Part shown: in pieces, positions 36,040-43,769 of the stretch
Layout of the letters: the number at the start of each line of letters is the position of its first letter
Position numbering within the stretch: position 1 is the first letter of the stretch
Assembly (NCBI GenBank): GCA_046566065.1
Contig: JBKHXK010000009.1
Location: 13,290 to 77,289 of the forward strand
From: MB1-2 sp046566065
GTDB lineage: Bacteria > Actinomycetota > CADDZG01 > WHSQ01
Direction of reading: 5' to 3'
Length of the DNA stretch: 64,000 nt
The notes under the pieces: generated by a model
Seen by the model: the letters and a program-made list of their open reading frames with translations, nothing else
Database searches by the model: none
Told to the model about the DNA's origin: nothing
Translations under genes and position numbers: made by a program

Positions 36040-36573
36040 TCAGAAGGTGCGCGTGCGTTCCGTGACGGGCTCTTCTTCGGGTTCTTCGAACGAGGGCACT
36101 TCGATGGTGGCTCGCTCGAGCTCGGTCGACAGCACTATGGTCGTTCGCGTGCGGGCGACACCGCGGATCGAACGGATCCGCCGGAGGAGCTTCTCCATGT
36201 CCTTGTTGGTGGCGGTTCGGATCTTGATGAGGTAACAGTCCTGGCCCGCGATGCGATGGAACTCGAGCACGTCCGGCTCGTCACAGATACGGGCAACGAT
36301 CGGATCGTCGATGGCGAACTCGTCACCTTCCGAGAGCGTGACCATGACGAACGCGACGTGCGGGCGGTCCAACAGCTCCGGGTCGAGTACCGCGCAATAG
36401 CCGGCGATCACGCCGCTCTGCTCGAGCTTGCGTACGCGTTCGTGCACCGCGGGACCCGAGAGACCCACGGTCTTCGCGATCGCGGCGTGAGACATGCGCC
36501 CGTCCTGGCGCAACAGACGCAGGATCCGGAGATCGATCTCGTCCAGGGACGCGCGAACGGGGCCGGGAGCCAC
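36040..36573 (-). CDS. Lrp/AsnC family transcriptional regulator
   Basis: A 177-residue feast/famine regulator from GTG 36573, preceded by a G-rich ribosome-binding site. N-terminal HTH: LDEIDLRILRLLRQDGRMSH, AIAKTVGLSGPAVHERVRKLEQ. The RAM-type ligand domain follows (VIAGYCAVLDPELL, HRIAGQDCYLIKI). A C-terminal acidic and Thr/Arg-rich tail of about 25 residues is unusual. It presumably senses an amino acid; its targets are not evident here. Confidence 0.9.
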   Translation of the reverse strand: MAPGPVRASLDEIDLRILRLLRQDGRMSHAAIAKTVGLSGPAVHERVRKLEQSGVIAGYCAVLDPELLDRPHVAFVMVTLSEGDEFAIDDPIVARICDEPDVLEFHRIAGQDCYLIKIRTATNKDMEKLLRRIRSIRGVARTRTTIVLSTELERATIEVPSFEEPEEEPVTERTRTF

Positions 36574-36728
36574 TAGGACCCCCGACCCGTCCGCACGCTG
36601 CCGCTGGGACCGGGGGGGAGGTCCCTGACTGCCAAAGCGGGGGGAGCCTCTTTGGTCAGTTGGCGGATCGGTGCTAACGAGCTATCGAGTTGGTACAGGA
36701 CCCACACGCTCATGACGACTCCTGACGC

Positions 36729-36845
36729 CTAGACGGTGCTGTGGTTCGTCCAGTTGTCGCCGTCCGTCGAGTCCGCTCCGTACCAAAGGGCGAAGGCGTT
36801 GAGGGCGACCACCGCGACGATGAGGATGATAAGGCTGAGCTCCAT
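36729..36845 (-). CDS. Small 38-residue membrane peptide
   Basis: A short frame (ATG 36845, stop 36729-36731) with a strong GGAGG ribosome-binding site five bases before the ATG. The peptide has a 20-residue hydrophobic helix (ELSLIILIVAVVALNAFALW), then YGADS and a polar tail ending in HSTV. A near-consensus promoter (TTGACA-18-TATAGT) lies directly upstream. One-helix peptides with a similar LRFGADS-like ending are common in actinobacteria and Chloroflexota, with no known function. Promoter strength and ribosome-binding site make it a real gene in my view. Confidence 0.7.
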   Translation of the reverse strand: MELSLIILIVAVVALNAFALWYGADSTDGDNWTNHSTV

Positions 36846-36875
36846 TCTTTCCTCCGATCTTTCGGTGGTTCGTGC

Positions 36876-36889
36876 TTCTTACGTAAGAA
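36876..36889. promoter_or_regulatory. 14-bp perfect palindrome overlapping a strong promoter
   Basis: TTCTTACGTAAGAA is its own reverse complement. It abuts the -10 element of the minus-strand promoter at 36889-36918 and covers the expected transcription start. This is the usual place for a repressor operator. Confidence 0.55.
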
Positions 36890-36918
36890 CTATAACCCCC
36901 GATGCCCATTTCTGTCAA
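36889..36918 (-). promoter_or_regulatory. Near-consensus sigma-70 promoter for the 38-residue peptide
   Basis: On the minus strand, TTGACA (36918-36913), an 18-base spacer and TATAGT (36894-36889). The -35 is perfect and the -10 has one mismatch, which is rare in this GC-rich window. The predicted start is near 36882, giving a leader of about 37 bases that includes the GGAGG site. Confidence 0.68.
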
Positions 36919-37051
36919 ACACATCCAAGGCATTTATCCATTTGAGCCTCTGTCTTTATCCCAAACAAGCTGTGTGAACCGAATATTCCAAGGTCGTCCT
37001 CGAATAGCGCCCCGTAATCTTCACCAGGCTTCGGGTGGGGTGCCGCTGCAA

Positions 37052-37084
37052 CGAAAGAAAGGGAGGCCCCCAGCGGGGCCTCCC
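37052..37084 (-). terminator. Rho-independent terminator after guaB3
   Basis: Stem GGGAGGCCCC / GGGGCCTCCC (37061-37084) with a four-base loop. On the minus strand it is followed by TTTCTTTCGT. It lies 31 bases past the guaB3 stop, separating guaB3 from the small-peptide gene that has its own promoter. Confidence 0.85.
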
Positions 37085-37115
37085 TCGAAAGGTCTGACGG
37101 GGGAACGGGTGTCGC

Positions 37116-38276
37116 TTAGGCGCCCATCCCCAGTCGCTGGGCGGTCTGCAGCGCCTTGCCCTCGGTCTTCAGGGCCGGTGCGACCATCACCTCGGCCTTC
37201 TGGAACTCCTTGATGTTGGCGTAGCCACAGGTCGCGAGGCTGGTCCGCAGAGCCCCGAACAGGTTCATGCGGCCGTCGTTCTCGTGAGCGGGCCCGATCA
37301 GGATCTCCTCGAGCGTTCCCAGGGTCGAGGTCTTGACCCGAGCACCGCGAGGAAGCGTGGGGTGGAAGGTCGCCATCCCCCAGTGATAGCCCCGGCCCGG
37401 CGCCTCTTTCGCCGCGGCCAGAGGGGACCCGATCATCACCGCATCGGCGCCGCAAGCGATCGCCTTGGCGATGTCACCACCGGTGCGCATCCCTCCGTCG
37501 GCGATCACGTGGCAGTAGCGACCGGTCTCGTCGAGGTGACGGATCCGGGCGCCGGCTGCGTCCGCGATCGCGGTGGCCTGCGGGACCCCGAGCCCGAGCA
37601 CTCCCCGGGTGGTGCAGGCAGCGCCCGGCCCCACGCCGACGAGCACACCCATCGCTCCCGTACGCATCAGGTGCAGTGCGGTCGAGTAGGAGGCGCACCC
37701 TCCCACTATCACCGGGATGTCGTACGTGGAGATGAAGCGCTTCAGGTTGAGCGGCTCGGTGCGGGTCGAAACGTGCTCCGCCGAGACCACCGTTCCCTGG
37801 ATCACCAAGATGTCGAGCTCGGCCTCCAGAGCGATCTTGTGGAAGCGTTCGACCTTCTGAGGCGTAAGCGAGGCCGAGGCGGTCATGCCCGCATCCTTGA
37901 TCTCGCGGATCCGCTTGTAGATCAGCTCCTCTTTGACCTCGGCCTGGTAGAGCTCCTGCATGCGGAGCGTGGCCTTCTCGTCCGGAAGCTCGGCGATCTC
38001 CGCCAGGACGCTTTCCGGATCGTCGTAGCGCGTCTGCAGACCTTCGAGGTTGAGCACGGCGAGGCCCCCCAGACGACCGACCTCGATCGCCGATCGCGGC
38101 GAGACCACGCCGTCCATGGCGGAGGCCATGAGGGGAAGCTCGAATCTGAAAGCGTCGATCTCCCAGGAGATGTCCACGTCGTCCGGATCCCGCGTGCGAC
38201 GGGAGGGAACGATGGCGATGTCGTCGAACCCGTAGGCCCTCCGCCCCGATTTGCCGATGCCGATCTCGATCTCCAC
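37116..38276 (-). CDS. guaB3: GuaB3 family IMP dehydrogenase-related protein
   Basis: A 386-residue member of the IMPDH/GMP reductase family, without the CBS domain pair of GuaB. Signature: YGFDDIAIVPSRRTRDPDDVD, LPLMASAMDGVVSP, the catalytic Cys loop GVGPGAACTTRGVLGLG, IADGGMRTGGDIAKAIACGADAVMIGSPLA and LRTSLATCGYANIKEFQ. GuaB3 is typical of actinobacteria and cyanobacteria and is linked to guanine nucleotide balance; its reaction has been assigned only recently in some species. guaA lies 2 kb away on the same strand. Confidence 0.92.
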   Translation of the reverse strand: MEIEIGIGKSGRRAYGFDDIAIVPSRRTRDPDDVDISWEIDAFRFELPLMASAMDGVVSPRSAIEVGRLGGLAVLNLEGLQTRYDDPESVLAEIAELPDEKATLRMQELYQAEVKEELIYKRIREIKDAGMTASASLTPQKVERFHKIALEAELDILVIQGTVVSAEHVSTRTEPLNLKRFISTYDIPVIVGGCASYSTALHLMRTGAMGVLVGVGPGAACTTRGVLGLGVPQATAIADAAGARIRHLDETGRYCHVIADGGMRTGGDIAKAIACGADAVMIGSPLAAAKEAPGRGYHWGMATFHPTLPRGARVKTSTLGTLEEILIGPAHENDGRMNLFGALRTSLATCGYANIKEFQKAEVMVAPALKTEGKALQTAQRLGMGA

Positions 38277-38354
38277 CGAACCTCCTTAGTGCTTCAACGC
38301 CTCGGGGAAGAAGGCGACTCTTCGTGGCTCTGTTCTATCACTGCACCCAAGGGC

Positions 38355-39377
38355 TCAGCGGTACCGATCGCGGTCGGGTCTTACCAAGCGACCGGCCATC
38401 TCGTCGTCGAGTTGCTGGATATCCGCTTCGACCATGATCCGGGCGAGTTCCTCGAAGGTGACCTTGGGCTCCCAGCCGAGGACCTCTCTGGCCTTGGACG
38501 GGTCGCCCTGGAGGTCGTCGACCTCGGAGGGCCGGAAGTAGTTCGGGTCCACCTCGACGTGGCGTTGCCAGTCCAGCCCCGCATGCTCGAAAGCCAACTG
38601 GGCGAACTCGCGAACGGTGTGGGTCTCGCCCGTTGCGATCACCAGATCCAACGGCTCGGGGTGCTGGAGCATCATCCACATCGCCTCGACGTACTCCGGC
38701 GCGTAGCCCCAGTCCCTCTTCGCATCCAGGTTCCCGAGGTAGAGCTTGTCCTGGAGGCCGGCCTTGATTCGGGCCACCGCCCGAGTGATCTTGCGGGTCA
38801 CGAAGGTCTCGCCGCGCCGCGGGCTCTCGTGGTTGAAGAGGATCCCGTTGGCCGCGAACATCCCGTAGGCCTCGCGGTAGTTGACCGTCGCCCAGTAGGC
38901 GAAAACCTTCGCCACCCCGTAGGGGCTGCGAGGGTGGAACGGCGTGGCCTCGCTCTGCGGCGGGGGGGCCGCGCCGAACATCTCCGAAGACGACGCCTGG
39001 TAGAAGCGGGTATCGACGCCCGAGGCCCTGATCGCCTCGAGCATCCGGATCGTTCCCATCCCCGTGGCGTCGGCGGTGTATTCGGGGATCTCGAAAGACA
39101 CCTTCACATGGCTCTGGGCCCCCAGGTGGTAGATCTCGTCCGGCTCCAGGTCACGGATGAGGTTCACGAGGGAGCCCGAGTCCGACAGGTCCCCGTAGTG
39201 CATGAAGAAATGGACGCCGGTCTCGTGGGGGTCCCTGTAGATATCTTCCAGCCGCTCTGTATTGAACGAGGAGGCCCTGCGGATGAGCCCGTGGACCTCG
39301 TAGCCCTTGCCCAGCAGTAGCTCGGCCAGATAGGAGCCATCCTGACCCGTGACCCCCGTGATGAATGCCTTCTTCAT
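38355..39377 (-). CDS. gmd: GDP-mannose 4,6-dehydratase
   Basis: Makes GDP-4-keto-6-deoxymannose for GDP-fucose- or rhamnose-type surface sugars. From ATG 39377 the protein is 340 residues. NADP site ITGVTGQDGSYLAELLL, then LIRRASSFNTERLE, HYGDLSDSGSLVNLI, the SSSEMFG Ser/Glu and the YxxxK pair in SPYGVAKVFAYW. NHESPRRGETFVTRKI and GNLDAKRDWGYAPEYVEAMW are diagnostic for Gmd rather than a general epimerase. No partner GDP-fucose synthase is in the window. Confidence 0.94.
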   Translation of the reverse strand: MKKAFITGVTGQDGSYLAELLLGKGYEVHGLIRRASSFNTERLEDIYRDPHETGVHFFMHYGDLSDSGSLVNLIRDLEPDEIYHLGAQSHVKVSFEIPEYTADATGMGTIRMLEAIRASGVDTRFYQASSSEMFGAAPPPQSEATPFHPRSPYGVAKVFAYWATVNYREAYGMFAANGILFNHESPRRGETFVTRKITRAVARIKAGLQDKLYLGNLDAKRDWGYAPEYVEAMWMMLQHPEPLDLVIATGETHTVREFAQLAFEHAGLDWQRHVEVDPNYFRPSEVDDLQGDPSKAREVLGWEPKVTFEELARIMVEADIQQLDDEMAGRLVRPDRDRYR

Positions 39378-39483
39378 GGAAACAGGATATGCTGCGACCG
39401 CTTCCCCCACCAGCAGGCTGGAACTGGCGGCCACGGTGAGTGACACCCCCACTGAAGACCGCAAGACGGGGGATGGTCGCCGT

Positions 39484-39501
39484 TTGTGAACCACTTCACA
39501 A
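39484..39501 (+). promoter_or_regulatory. CRP-like (or Rex-like) operator upstream of the SLT transglycosylase gene
   Basis: TTGTGAACCACTTCACAA is a perfect dyad with 7-bp arms. It matches the actinobacterial CRP consensus TGTGA-N6-TCACA and also the Rex box TTGTGAA-N4-TTCACAA. A possible -10, TATGAG (39522-39527), would put the dyad centre (39492.5) about 41 bases before the transcription start, the class II activator position. CRP control of a resuscitation-type wall enzyme is known in mycobacteria. Confidence 0.6.
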
Positions 39502-39574
39502 CCGCTTGCAGGTGATGAACGTATGAGATGCGCTCCGGGCAGGAGCGCGAAGCGACCCAACCTTGGAGGTTGTT

Positions 39575-40147
39575 ATGGAACGGCTGCGGTTCGGCGAACG
39601 CGCGCGACGAAGAGCGCGCAGAAGCAGACTCAAGAGCTACCTGGGCATCGCGGGCCTCGTAGCGACGCTGCTGGGCGTGCCCGGCGCCAACCTCGGGTGG
39701 GAGCTCCTCTCCGGGGCCGACGCGAACACCTCCCGACCCGACCTCTCCGGGGTCACCACGACCGAGCAAGCCTCCGGCATGATGCGCTTCCGGAGCAACC
39801 TGTTCCGGAACCGCCCTACCCCTACGCCGACCCCGACGGAGCAACCCGTCGAAGCGGCGACGCCGGTGGTAGTGGAAGCTCCCCCGGGATCGATCACCGA
39901 GATCATCTACGCGGCGGCCGCGGAGTTCGGCATCGACGGCGGCTACCTCTTGAGCGTTGCCCACTGCGAGTCGAACCTCAACCCCTCGGCGGTGAATCCA
40001 GCCGGCTATCACGGGCTCTTCCAGTTCGGCGAGGAGACCTGGGCCGCGTTCGGCTACGGCTCGATCTATGACCCCACCGCCCAGGCCCGGACGGCTGCGG
40101 AGATGCTGGCGAACGGCATGGCCAGCCGCTGGCCCAACTGCGCCTGA
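39575..40147 (+). CDS. Lysozyme-like transglycosylase (SLT/Rpf-type domain), membrane-anchored or secreted
   Basis: From ATG 39575 (GGAGG five bases upstream), 190 residues. A strongly basic N-terminus is followed by a hydrophobic segment (about residues 22-37), a Pro/Thr linker (RPTPTPTPTEQP) and a C-terminal lytic transglycosylase fold. The catalytic Glu is in VAHCESNLNPSAVNPAGYHG, followed by LFQFGEETW. It probably cuts peptidoglycan during growth or reactivation. TTG 39563 is an unlikely earlier start. A small hairpin (CAACC/GGTTG) covers the ribosome-binding site. Confidence 0.86.
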   Translation: MERLRFGERARRRARRSRLKSYLGIAGLVATLLGVPGANLGWELLSGADANTSRPDLSGVTTTEQASGMMRFRSNLFRNRPTPTPTPTEQPVEAATPVVVEAPPGSITEIIYAAAAEFGIDGGYLLSVAHCESNLNPSAVNPAGYHGLFQFGEETWAAFGYGSIYDPTAQARTAAEMLANGMASRWPNCA

Positions 40148-40151
40148 GGCG

Positions 40152-40580
40152 CTAGCGGGCTTTCAGGAAATGGTGGATGTGGTCGGGCGGAAGCTTGTCG
40201 GGAGAGTCTCCGTGTTCGCGGAAGTAGGTCTGGACGCTCTCGGGTAGCTCATCGAACGGCATCTCTGCGAATCCAAGCTCTCCGTAGAAACGCAGACGCT
40301 CAGGGTGACAGCACAGATACAGCGTCCCGCCCTTGCCGTTCATGGCCGCCTGCATGAGGCGCGTTCCCAGGCCGCTCCCCCGTCGGTCCTCTTTGACGAG
40401 AACGTCTTCGACGACGACGGTCTGGGGCTCGATCTCGATCAACCGGACGTTGCCCACGACGGCTCCATCGCGCGCGATGAACGCGACCCCCTTGTCGAGG
40501 ACGGGGTCGTCCCACTTCTCGGTGGCGAAGAACTCTTCGAGATCAGACTTGTCGTGGCGTGTGGCCCGCGTGATGAACAT
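40152..40580 (-). CDS. GNAT family N-acetyltransferase
   Basis: A 142-residue single-domain acetyltransferase. Acetyl-CoA motif A region: VVVEDVLVKEDRRGSGLGTRLMQAAM. The C-terminal YLCCHPERLRFYGELGFAEM matches the GNAT fourth strand. The substrate cannot be read. It shares its strand with the PHP gene 14 bases upstream and converges on the SLT gene. Confidence 0.85.
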   Translation of the reverse strand: MFITRATRHDKSDLEEFFATEKWDDPVLDKGVAFIARDGAVVGNVRLIEIEPQTVVVEDVLVKEDRRGSGLGTRLMQAAMNGKGGTLYLCCHPERLRFYGELGFAEMPFDELPESVQTYFREHGDSPDKLPPDHIHHFLKAR

Positions 40581-40594
40581 CAGTGCCTCCGTCG

Positions 40595-41494
40595 CTAGCT
40601 CGCCTTTCTCTGCAACTCCGACGCTTTGGAACGTAGCTCCTCGAGCACACCATCGGGCACGACCACTCCGTGCTTGCCACCCGGCATCCCCCGATCGGGC
40701 CGCATGTCTCCGTGGTAGTCGCTGCCCCCACTCACGATCAAGCCCTTGGCCCGGCCGAGAGCGCGGAAGGGTTCCTGCTCCAAGGAGGGCAGGTCTCCGT
40801 GGTAGCCCTCGAGACCGGCGAGGCCCGCGGCAACCAGCTCGTCGACGAACTCCTCCAGCTGCTCGAAAGCGAGATTCAGCGTGAAGGGGTGCGCCAGCAC
40901 CGGGACGACCCCCGCCGACACCATCAGCTCGACGGCCTCAGCAGGCTTGTAGAGCTTGCGCGTGAGGTAAGCCTTCGCCCCCTTGGCGAGGTACTCATCG
41001 AACGCACTCTGGTAGTCGGGCACCACGCCGTGGCGAACCAGGACTGCAGCGAAGTGGGGCCGGCCGATCTGAGCCCCCGGCCCCCCCGCCTCGTTCTCGA
41101 CCTCTTCGAAGGTGACGTCGATGCCGAGCGAGTTGAGCTTGTCCACCATCAGCTTGTTTCGGTTGGCGCGGGCGTACTGCAGCTCGGCCAGCGCCGCCGT
41201 CAGTGGGTTGTCACGCTGCGGGATGAAGTAGCCGAGCAGGTGCATCGTGGGCCGCGCCGTAGGGGTCCAGCCACGAGCGGCGAAGTCCTCGACATCGCAC
41301 GAGATCTCCACGCCGGGCACGACCTCGAGGCCGTGCTCCCTTCCGGCCGTTATCGCCTCGGGGCAACCGGCATCGTTGTCGTGATCCGTGACCGCGATGG
41401 CAGACAGCCCCGCCGCAGCTGCTTTCGCAACCAGTTCGGTGGGGCTGTCTCCTCCATCGGAAACGGTGGTGTGCGCGTGGAGGTCGATCATCAC
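40595..41494 (-). CDS. PHP domain phosphatase (TrpH/RNase AM-like, 3',5'-nucleoside bisphosphate phosphatase family)
   Basis: A 299-residue PHP metallophosphoesterase. Metal motifs: DLHAHTTVSDG at the N-terminus, AVTDHDN, PGVEISC, VLAHPF and SGGSDYHGD. The insertion with GRPHFAAVLVRHG is typical of the YciV/TrpH group, which removes the 3'-phosphate of pAp-type molecules. It lies next to the sulfate-activation genes, where PAP (3'-phosphoadenosine 5'-phosphate) is made as a by-product, so PAP recycling is a reasonable inference. Confidence 0.85.
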   Translation of the reverse strand: MMIDLHAHTTVSDGGDSPTELVAKAAAAGLSAIAVTDHDNDAGCPEAITAGREHGLEVVPGVEISCDVEDFAARGWTPTARPTMHLLGYFIPQRDNPLTAALAELQYARANRNKLMVDKLNSLGIDVTFEEVENEAGGPGAQIGRPHFAAVLVRHGVVPDYQSAFDEYLAKGAKAYLTRKLYKPAEAVELMVSAGVVPVLAHPFTLNLAFEQLEEFVDELVAAGLAGLEGYHGDLPSLEQEPFRALGRAKGLIVSGGSDYHGDMRPDRGMPGGKHGVVVPDGVLEELRSKASELQRKAS

Positions 41495-41526
41495 TCAGTT
41501 GCCTGCATAGCTTCCTGCTGCCCCCG

Positions 41527-41579
41527 GTTCTGCGCACGCCCGCGGGCGCCACTGACGTGGCTGCGGCCATGCACAGAAC
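41527..41579. repeat. Palindromic intergenic element downstream of cysC
   Basis: Outer arms GTTCTGCGCA / TGCACAGAAC (one mismatch) enclose a GCCAC-TGAC-GTGGC hairpin and the palindrome CGCCCGCGGGCG. The GTTCTG…CAGAAC ends are shared with the larger element at 42175-42283. It has no T-run and so is not a standard terminator. Confidence 0.5.
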
Positions 41580-41586
41580 TGAACAG

Positions 41587-42132
41587 CTAGGCCTCCAGGT
41601 ACTTCAGCTCGATGAGCTTGTCGATGACCTTCTGCGCGGACTCGGAGACGTCTTCCTTCTCGGTGTCGCAGACGACCTCGGGGTTCTCGGGAGCCTCGTA
41701 CGGATCGTCGATTCCCGTGAATCCCTTGATCTCGCCTGCGCGGGCCTTGGCGTAGAGACCCTTGGTGTCGCGCTGCTCACAGACCTCGAGCGAAGCATCC
41801 GCGTAGATCTCGACGAAGTCCTTGATCATGGCGCGGGCCTCATCGCGGATCGCCTTGTAGGGCGAGATGGCCGCGGTGATCACGAACACGCCATTGCGCT
41901 GCAGCAGGTGCGCCACGAAGGCGATCCGACGGATGTTCGTGTCGCGGTCCTCTTTGCTGAACCCGAGGCCTTTGCTTAGGTTCTCGCGTACGACGTCACC
42001 GTCGAGGATCTCGACCGGTACTCCGGCCTCGAGCAGCTTCTCCTCGACCTCGTGAGCGATCGTGGTCTTGCCGGAGCCGGACAGTCCGGTGAACCACAAC
42101 ACCGCACCGCGCTCTCTGTTGGCTTGCTTCAT
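41587..42132 (-). CDS. cysC: Adenylylsulfate (APS) kinase
   Basis: Phosphorylates APS to PAPS, 181 residues. P-loop WFTGLSGSGKTTIA (about residues 13-26), the APS-binding LDGDVVRENLSKGLGFSKEDR, Arg/Asn in NIRRIAFVAHLL, ISPYKAIRDEARAM, and the IKGFTGIDDPYEAPENPEV lid. It is the third gene of sat-phosphodiesterase-cysC but is separated from the middle gene by a 109-bp palindrome. Confidence 0.95.
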   Translation of the reverse strand: MKQANRERGAVLWFTGLSGSGKTTIAHEVEEKLLEAGVPVEILDGDVVRENLSKGLGFSKEDRDTNIRRIAFVAHLLQRNGVFVITAAISPYKAIRDEARAMIKDFVEIYADASLEVCEQRDTKGLYAKARAGEIKGFTGIDDPYEAPENPEVVCDTEKEDVSESAQKVIDKLIELKYLEA

Positions 42133-42174
42133 GTCTACGTTCCTTTCCTAGGTTGCTGCTTCTTTCTCTGAGCT

Positions 42175-42283
42175 GTTCTGGGTTAACGGCTTTCGACCCT
42201 TTCGGCTACGCCTGCGCAACAGAAGCTTCGCTTCTGCCGCTCCGGCGCTTCACGCCGAAAGCGTGGAGCCATTAACCCAGAAC
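42175..42283. repeat. 109-bp imperfect palindromic (REP-like) element between cysC and phosphodiesterase genes
   Basis: The arms begin GTTCTGGGTTAACGGC and end GCCATTAACCCAGAAC, with further pairing of TTTCGGC and GCCGAAA. Nested inside is a CAGAAGC-TTC-GCTTCTG hairpin. The same GTTCTGGGTTAAC string reappears at 47401-47413 before another hairpin. It could be a processing or stability element in the sat operon mRNA, or a dispersed REP-type repeat. Confidence 0.62.
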
Positions 42284-42302
42284 TAAAACCGTTGGACGTT
42301 GG

Positions 42303-43766
42303 CTACTTCTTCAGGGCGCTGGTGCCTAGGGCGCCGGGGGCCGGGTCCAGGCCGAAGAGGTCCAGGATCGTGGTGTGCACGTCCCACAGGTGCAGACCCT
42401 GCTTCTCGCCCGTCTGGGCGCCCGGTGCGTTGTTCATGATGAAGATCCCGTGCTCGGCGTGGTTCGCCTCGTCGGGACCGGTGTCGTTCTCGAACGTGTA
42501 CAGCGACCCGTGACCGAGAGAACCGACACTGCGCCAACGGAGCTCGCCGAAGATCACGATCAGGTCGGGAGCGACGCCGTTCTGCTTGCCATAGATGTCC
42601 TCGGGCTTGTGCGCCTTGTTGCCCATCGGGTTGCCCTCGTGGTCGACCATGGCCTCGATCTTGGCGATCAGCTCGGAGCGAACCTTCTCGTAGTCGGCAG
42701 CCGGGATGATGCCGTTGGGCTCGCGGCCCTCGACGTTCAAGAAGAGACGGCCGTAGTAGCCGCCGTCTCCCCACGCCTGGGTCTTCGACCAGTCGATGTC
42801 CATCTTGTTGATCGGGGTGATGCCGTCGGGCTCGTTCTTGAAAGCGAGGTAGCCCTCCTGCTGGAGCCACTCGTTGAAGCAGACGCCGCCGACCATGGCC
42901 TTCGCGCCGTGGTCCGACACCACCAGAACCGTTGTGTCCTCGTCGGCGTGCTTCAGCAGATCGCCGATCTTGCCGTCGAGGTAGCGGTAGTACTCGCGCA
43001 GCGATTCCTTGTAGGGATTGTCGGGCTCGTAGCGCGGGTGGTTCGGGTCGATGAAGCTCCAGATGCCATGGTTCAGGCGGTCCGGGCCCATCTCGACCAT
43101 CATGAAGAAGTCCCACGGCTTGTTGCTCAAGAGATAGTCGGCCGTCTTGAACTTCATCTCGGTCATCTTGTAGGTCTCGTCCAAGATGTACTGCGTGTTG
43201 TCAGTGCGGAAGTTGCGCACGTCGAAGATGAACTCGCCGACGTTGGACTCGATCTCCTGCTTCAGCTCTTTGGGGTACGTGTACTCCGCTTGGTTGTTCG
43301 GCGTGAGGAAACAACCGATCTGGATGCCGTTGACCGGCTTCGGCGGGTACATCGGCGGCACCGACATCACGATGCACTGCTTGTCGTTGTCCGACAGGAT
43401 GTCCCACACGGTCGGCTCCTTCACCTTGAACGACGTGGCGAACTCGAGGCCGTCGTAGGTGTGGTCCTTGCGGTTGCGGAAGCCGTAGATCCCGAGCGTG
43501 CCGGGGTCCTTCGAGGTCATCATGCAGGCCCACGCAGGAACCGTGATCGGCGGCACGATCGACTCGAGGGGGCCGAACATCCCGTTCTCCTTGAGCTTCG
43601 TGAGGTTGGGGATGTCGCCCGCGTACTCGTCGAAGACATGCTCGGGGGGTGCGCAGTCCAGGCCGATCACCATCACACGCCGATCGCCCTTCTTCCGCCC
43701 GACGGCGGTCTCGGCGACCGGAGCGGCGTCCTCGGCCTTCTTCTTGATCTTGTCGAGCAGACCCAT
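42303..43766 (-). CDS. Alkaline phosphatase superfamily phosphodiesterase in the sulfate-activation operon
   Basis: A 487-residue type I phosphodiesterase/pyrophosphatase-like protein, three bases downstream of sat. Metal Asp in VMVIGLDCAPPEHVFD, probable Thr nucleophile in VPPITVPAWACMMTSKDPG, MVEMGPDRLNHG, LVVSDHGAKAMVGGV and the C-terminal AEHGIFIMNNAPG with metal His. No signal peptide is visible, so it is probably cytosolic. The conserved-looking position between sat and cysC suggests hydrolysis of a sulfonucleotide or pyrophosphate-like product, but this is inference. Confidence 0.85.
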   Translation of the reverse strand: MGLLDKIKKKAEDAAPVAETAVGRKKGDRRVMVIGLDCAPPEHVFDEYAGDIPNLTKLKENGMFGPLESIVPPITVPAWACMMTSKDPGTLGIYGFRNRKDHTYDGLEFATSFKVKEPTVWDILSDNDKQCIVMSVPPMYPPKPVNGIQIGCFLTPNNQAEYTYPKELKQEIESNVGEFIFDVRNFRTDNTQYILDETYKMTEMKFKTADYLLSNKPWDFFMMVEMGPDRLNHGIWSFIDPNHPRYEPDNPYKESLREYYRYLDGKIGDLLKHADEDTTVLVVSDHGAKAMVGGVCFNEWLQQEGYLAFKNEPDGITPINKMDIDWSKTQAWGDGGYYGRLFLNVEGREPNGIIPAADYEKVRSELIAKIEAMVDHEGNPMGNKAHKPEDIYGKQNGVAPDLIVIFGELRWRSVGSLGHGSLYTFENDTGPDEANHAEHGIFIMNNAPGAQTGEKQGLHLWDVHTTILDLFGLDPAPGALGTSALKK

Positions 43767-43769
43767 CGG

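Noticed and set aside
33446..36235. Very long open frame (929 codons) on the plus strand across guaA and the PrmC-like gene
   Set aside because: It is antisense to clear genes on the minus strand; high GC leaves stop-free shadow frames. No domain or motif is recognisable.
36624..36660. Inverted repeat ACTG-CCAAAG / CTTTGG-TCAGT before the Lrp gene as a terminator
   Set aside because: One-base asymmetry, a 12-base loop and no T-run on either strand.
39404..39574. c-di-AMP (ydaO) riboswitch considered upstream of the SLT gene
   Set aside because: Such riboswitches precede wall hydrolases in actinobacteria, but the conserved core strings are absent by eye; the CRP-like dyad and -10 explain the region better.
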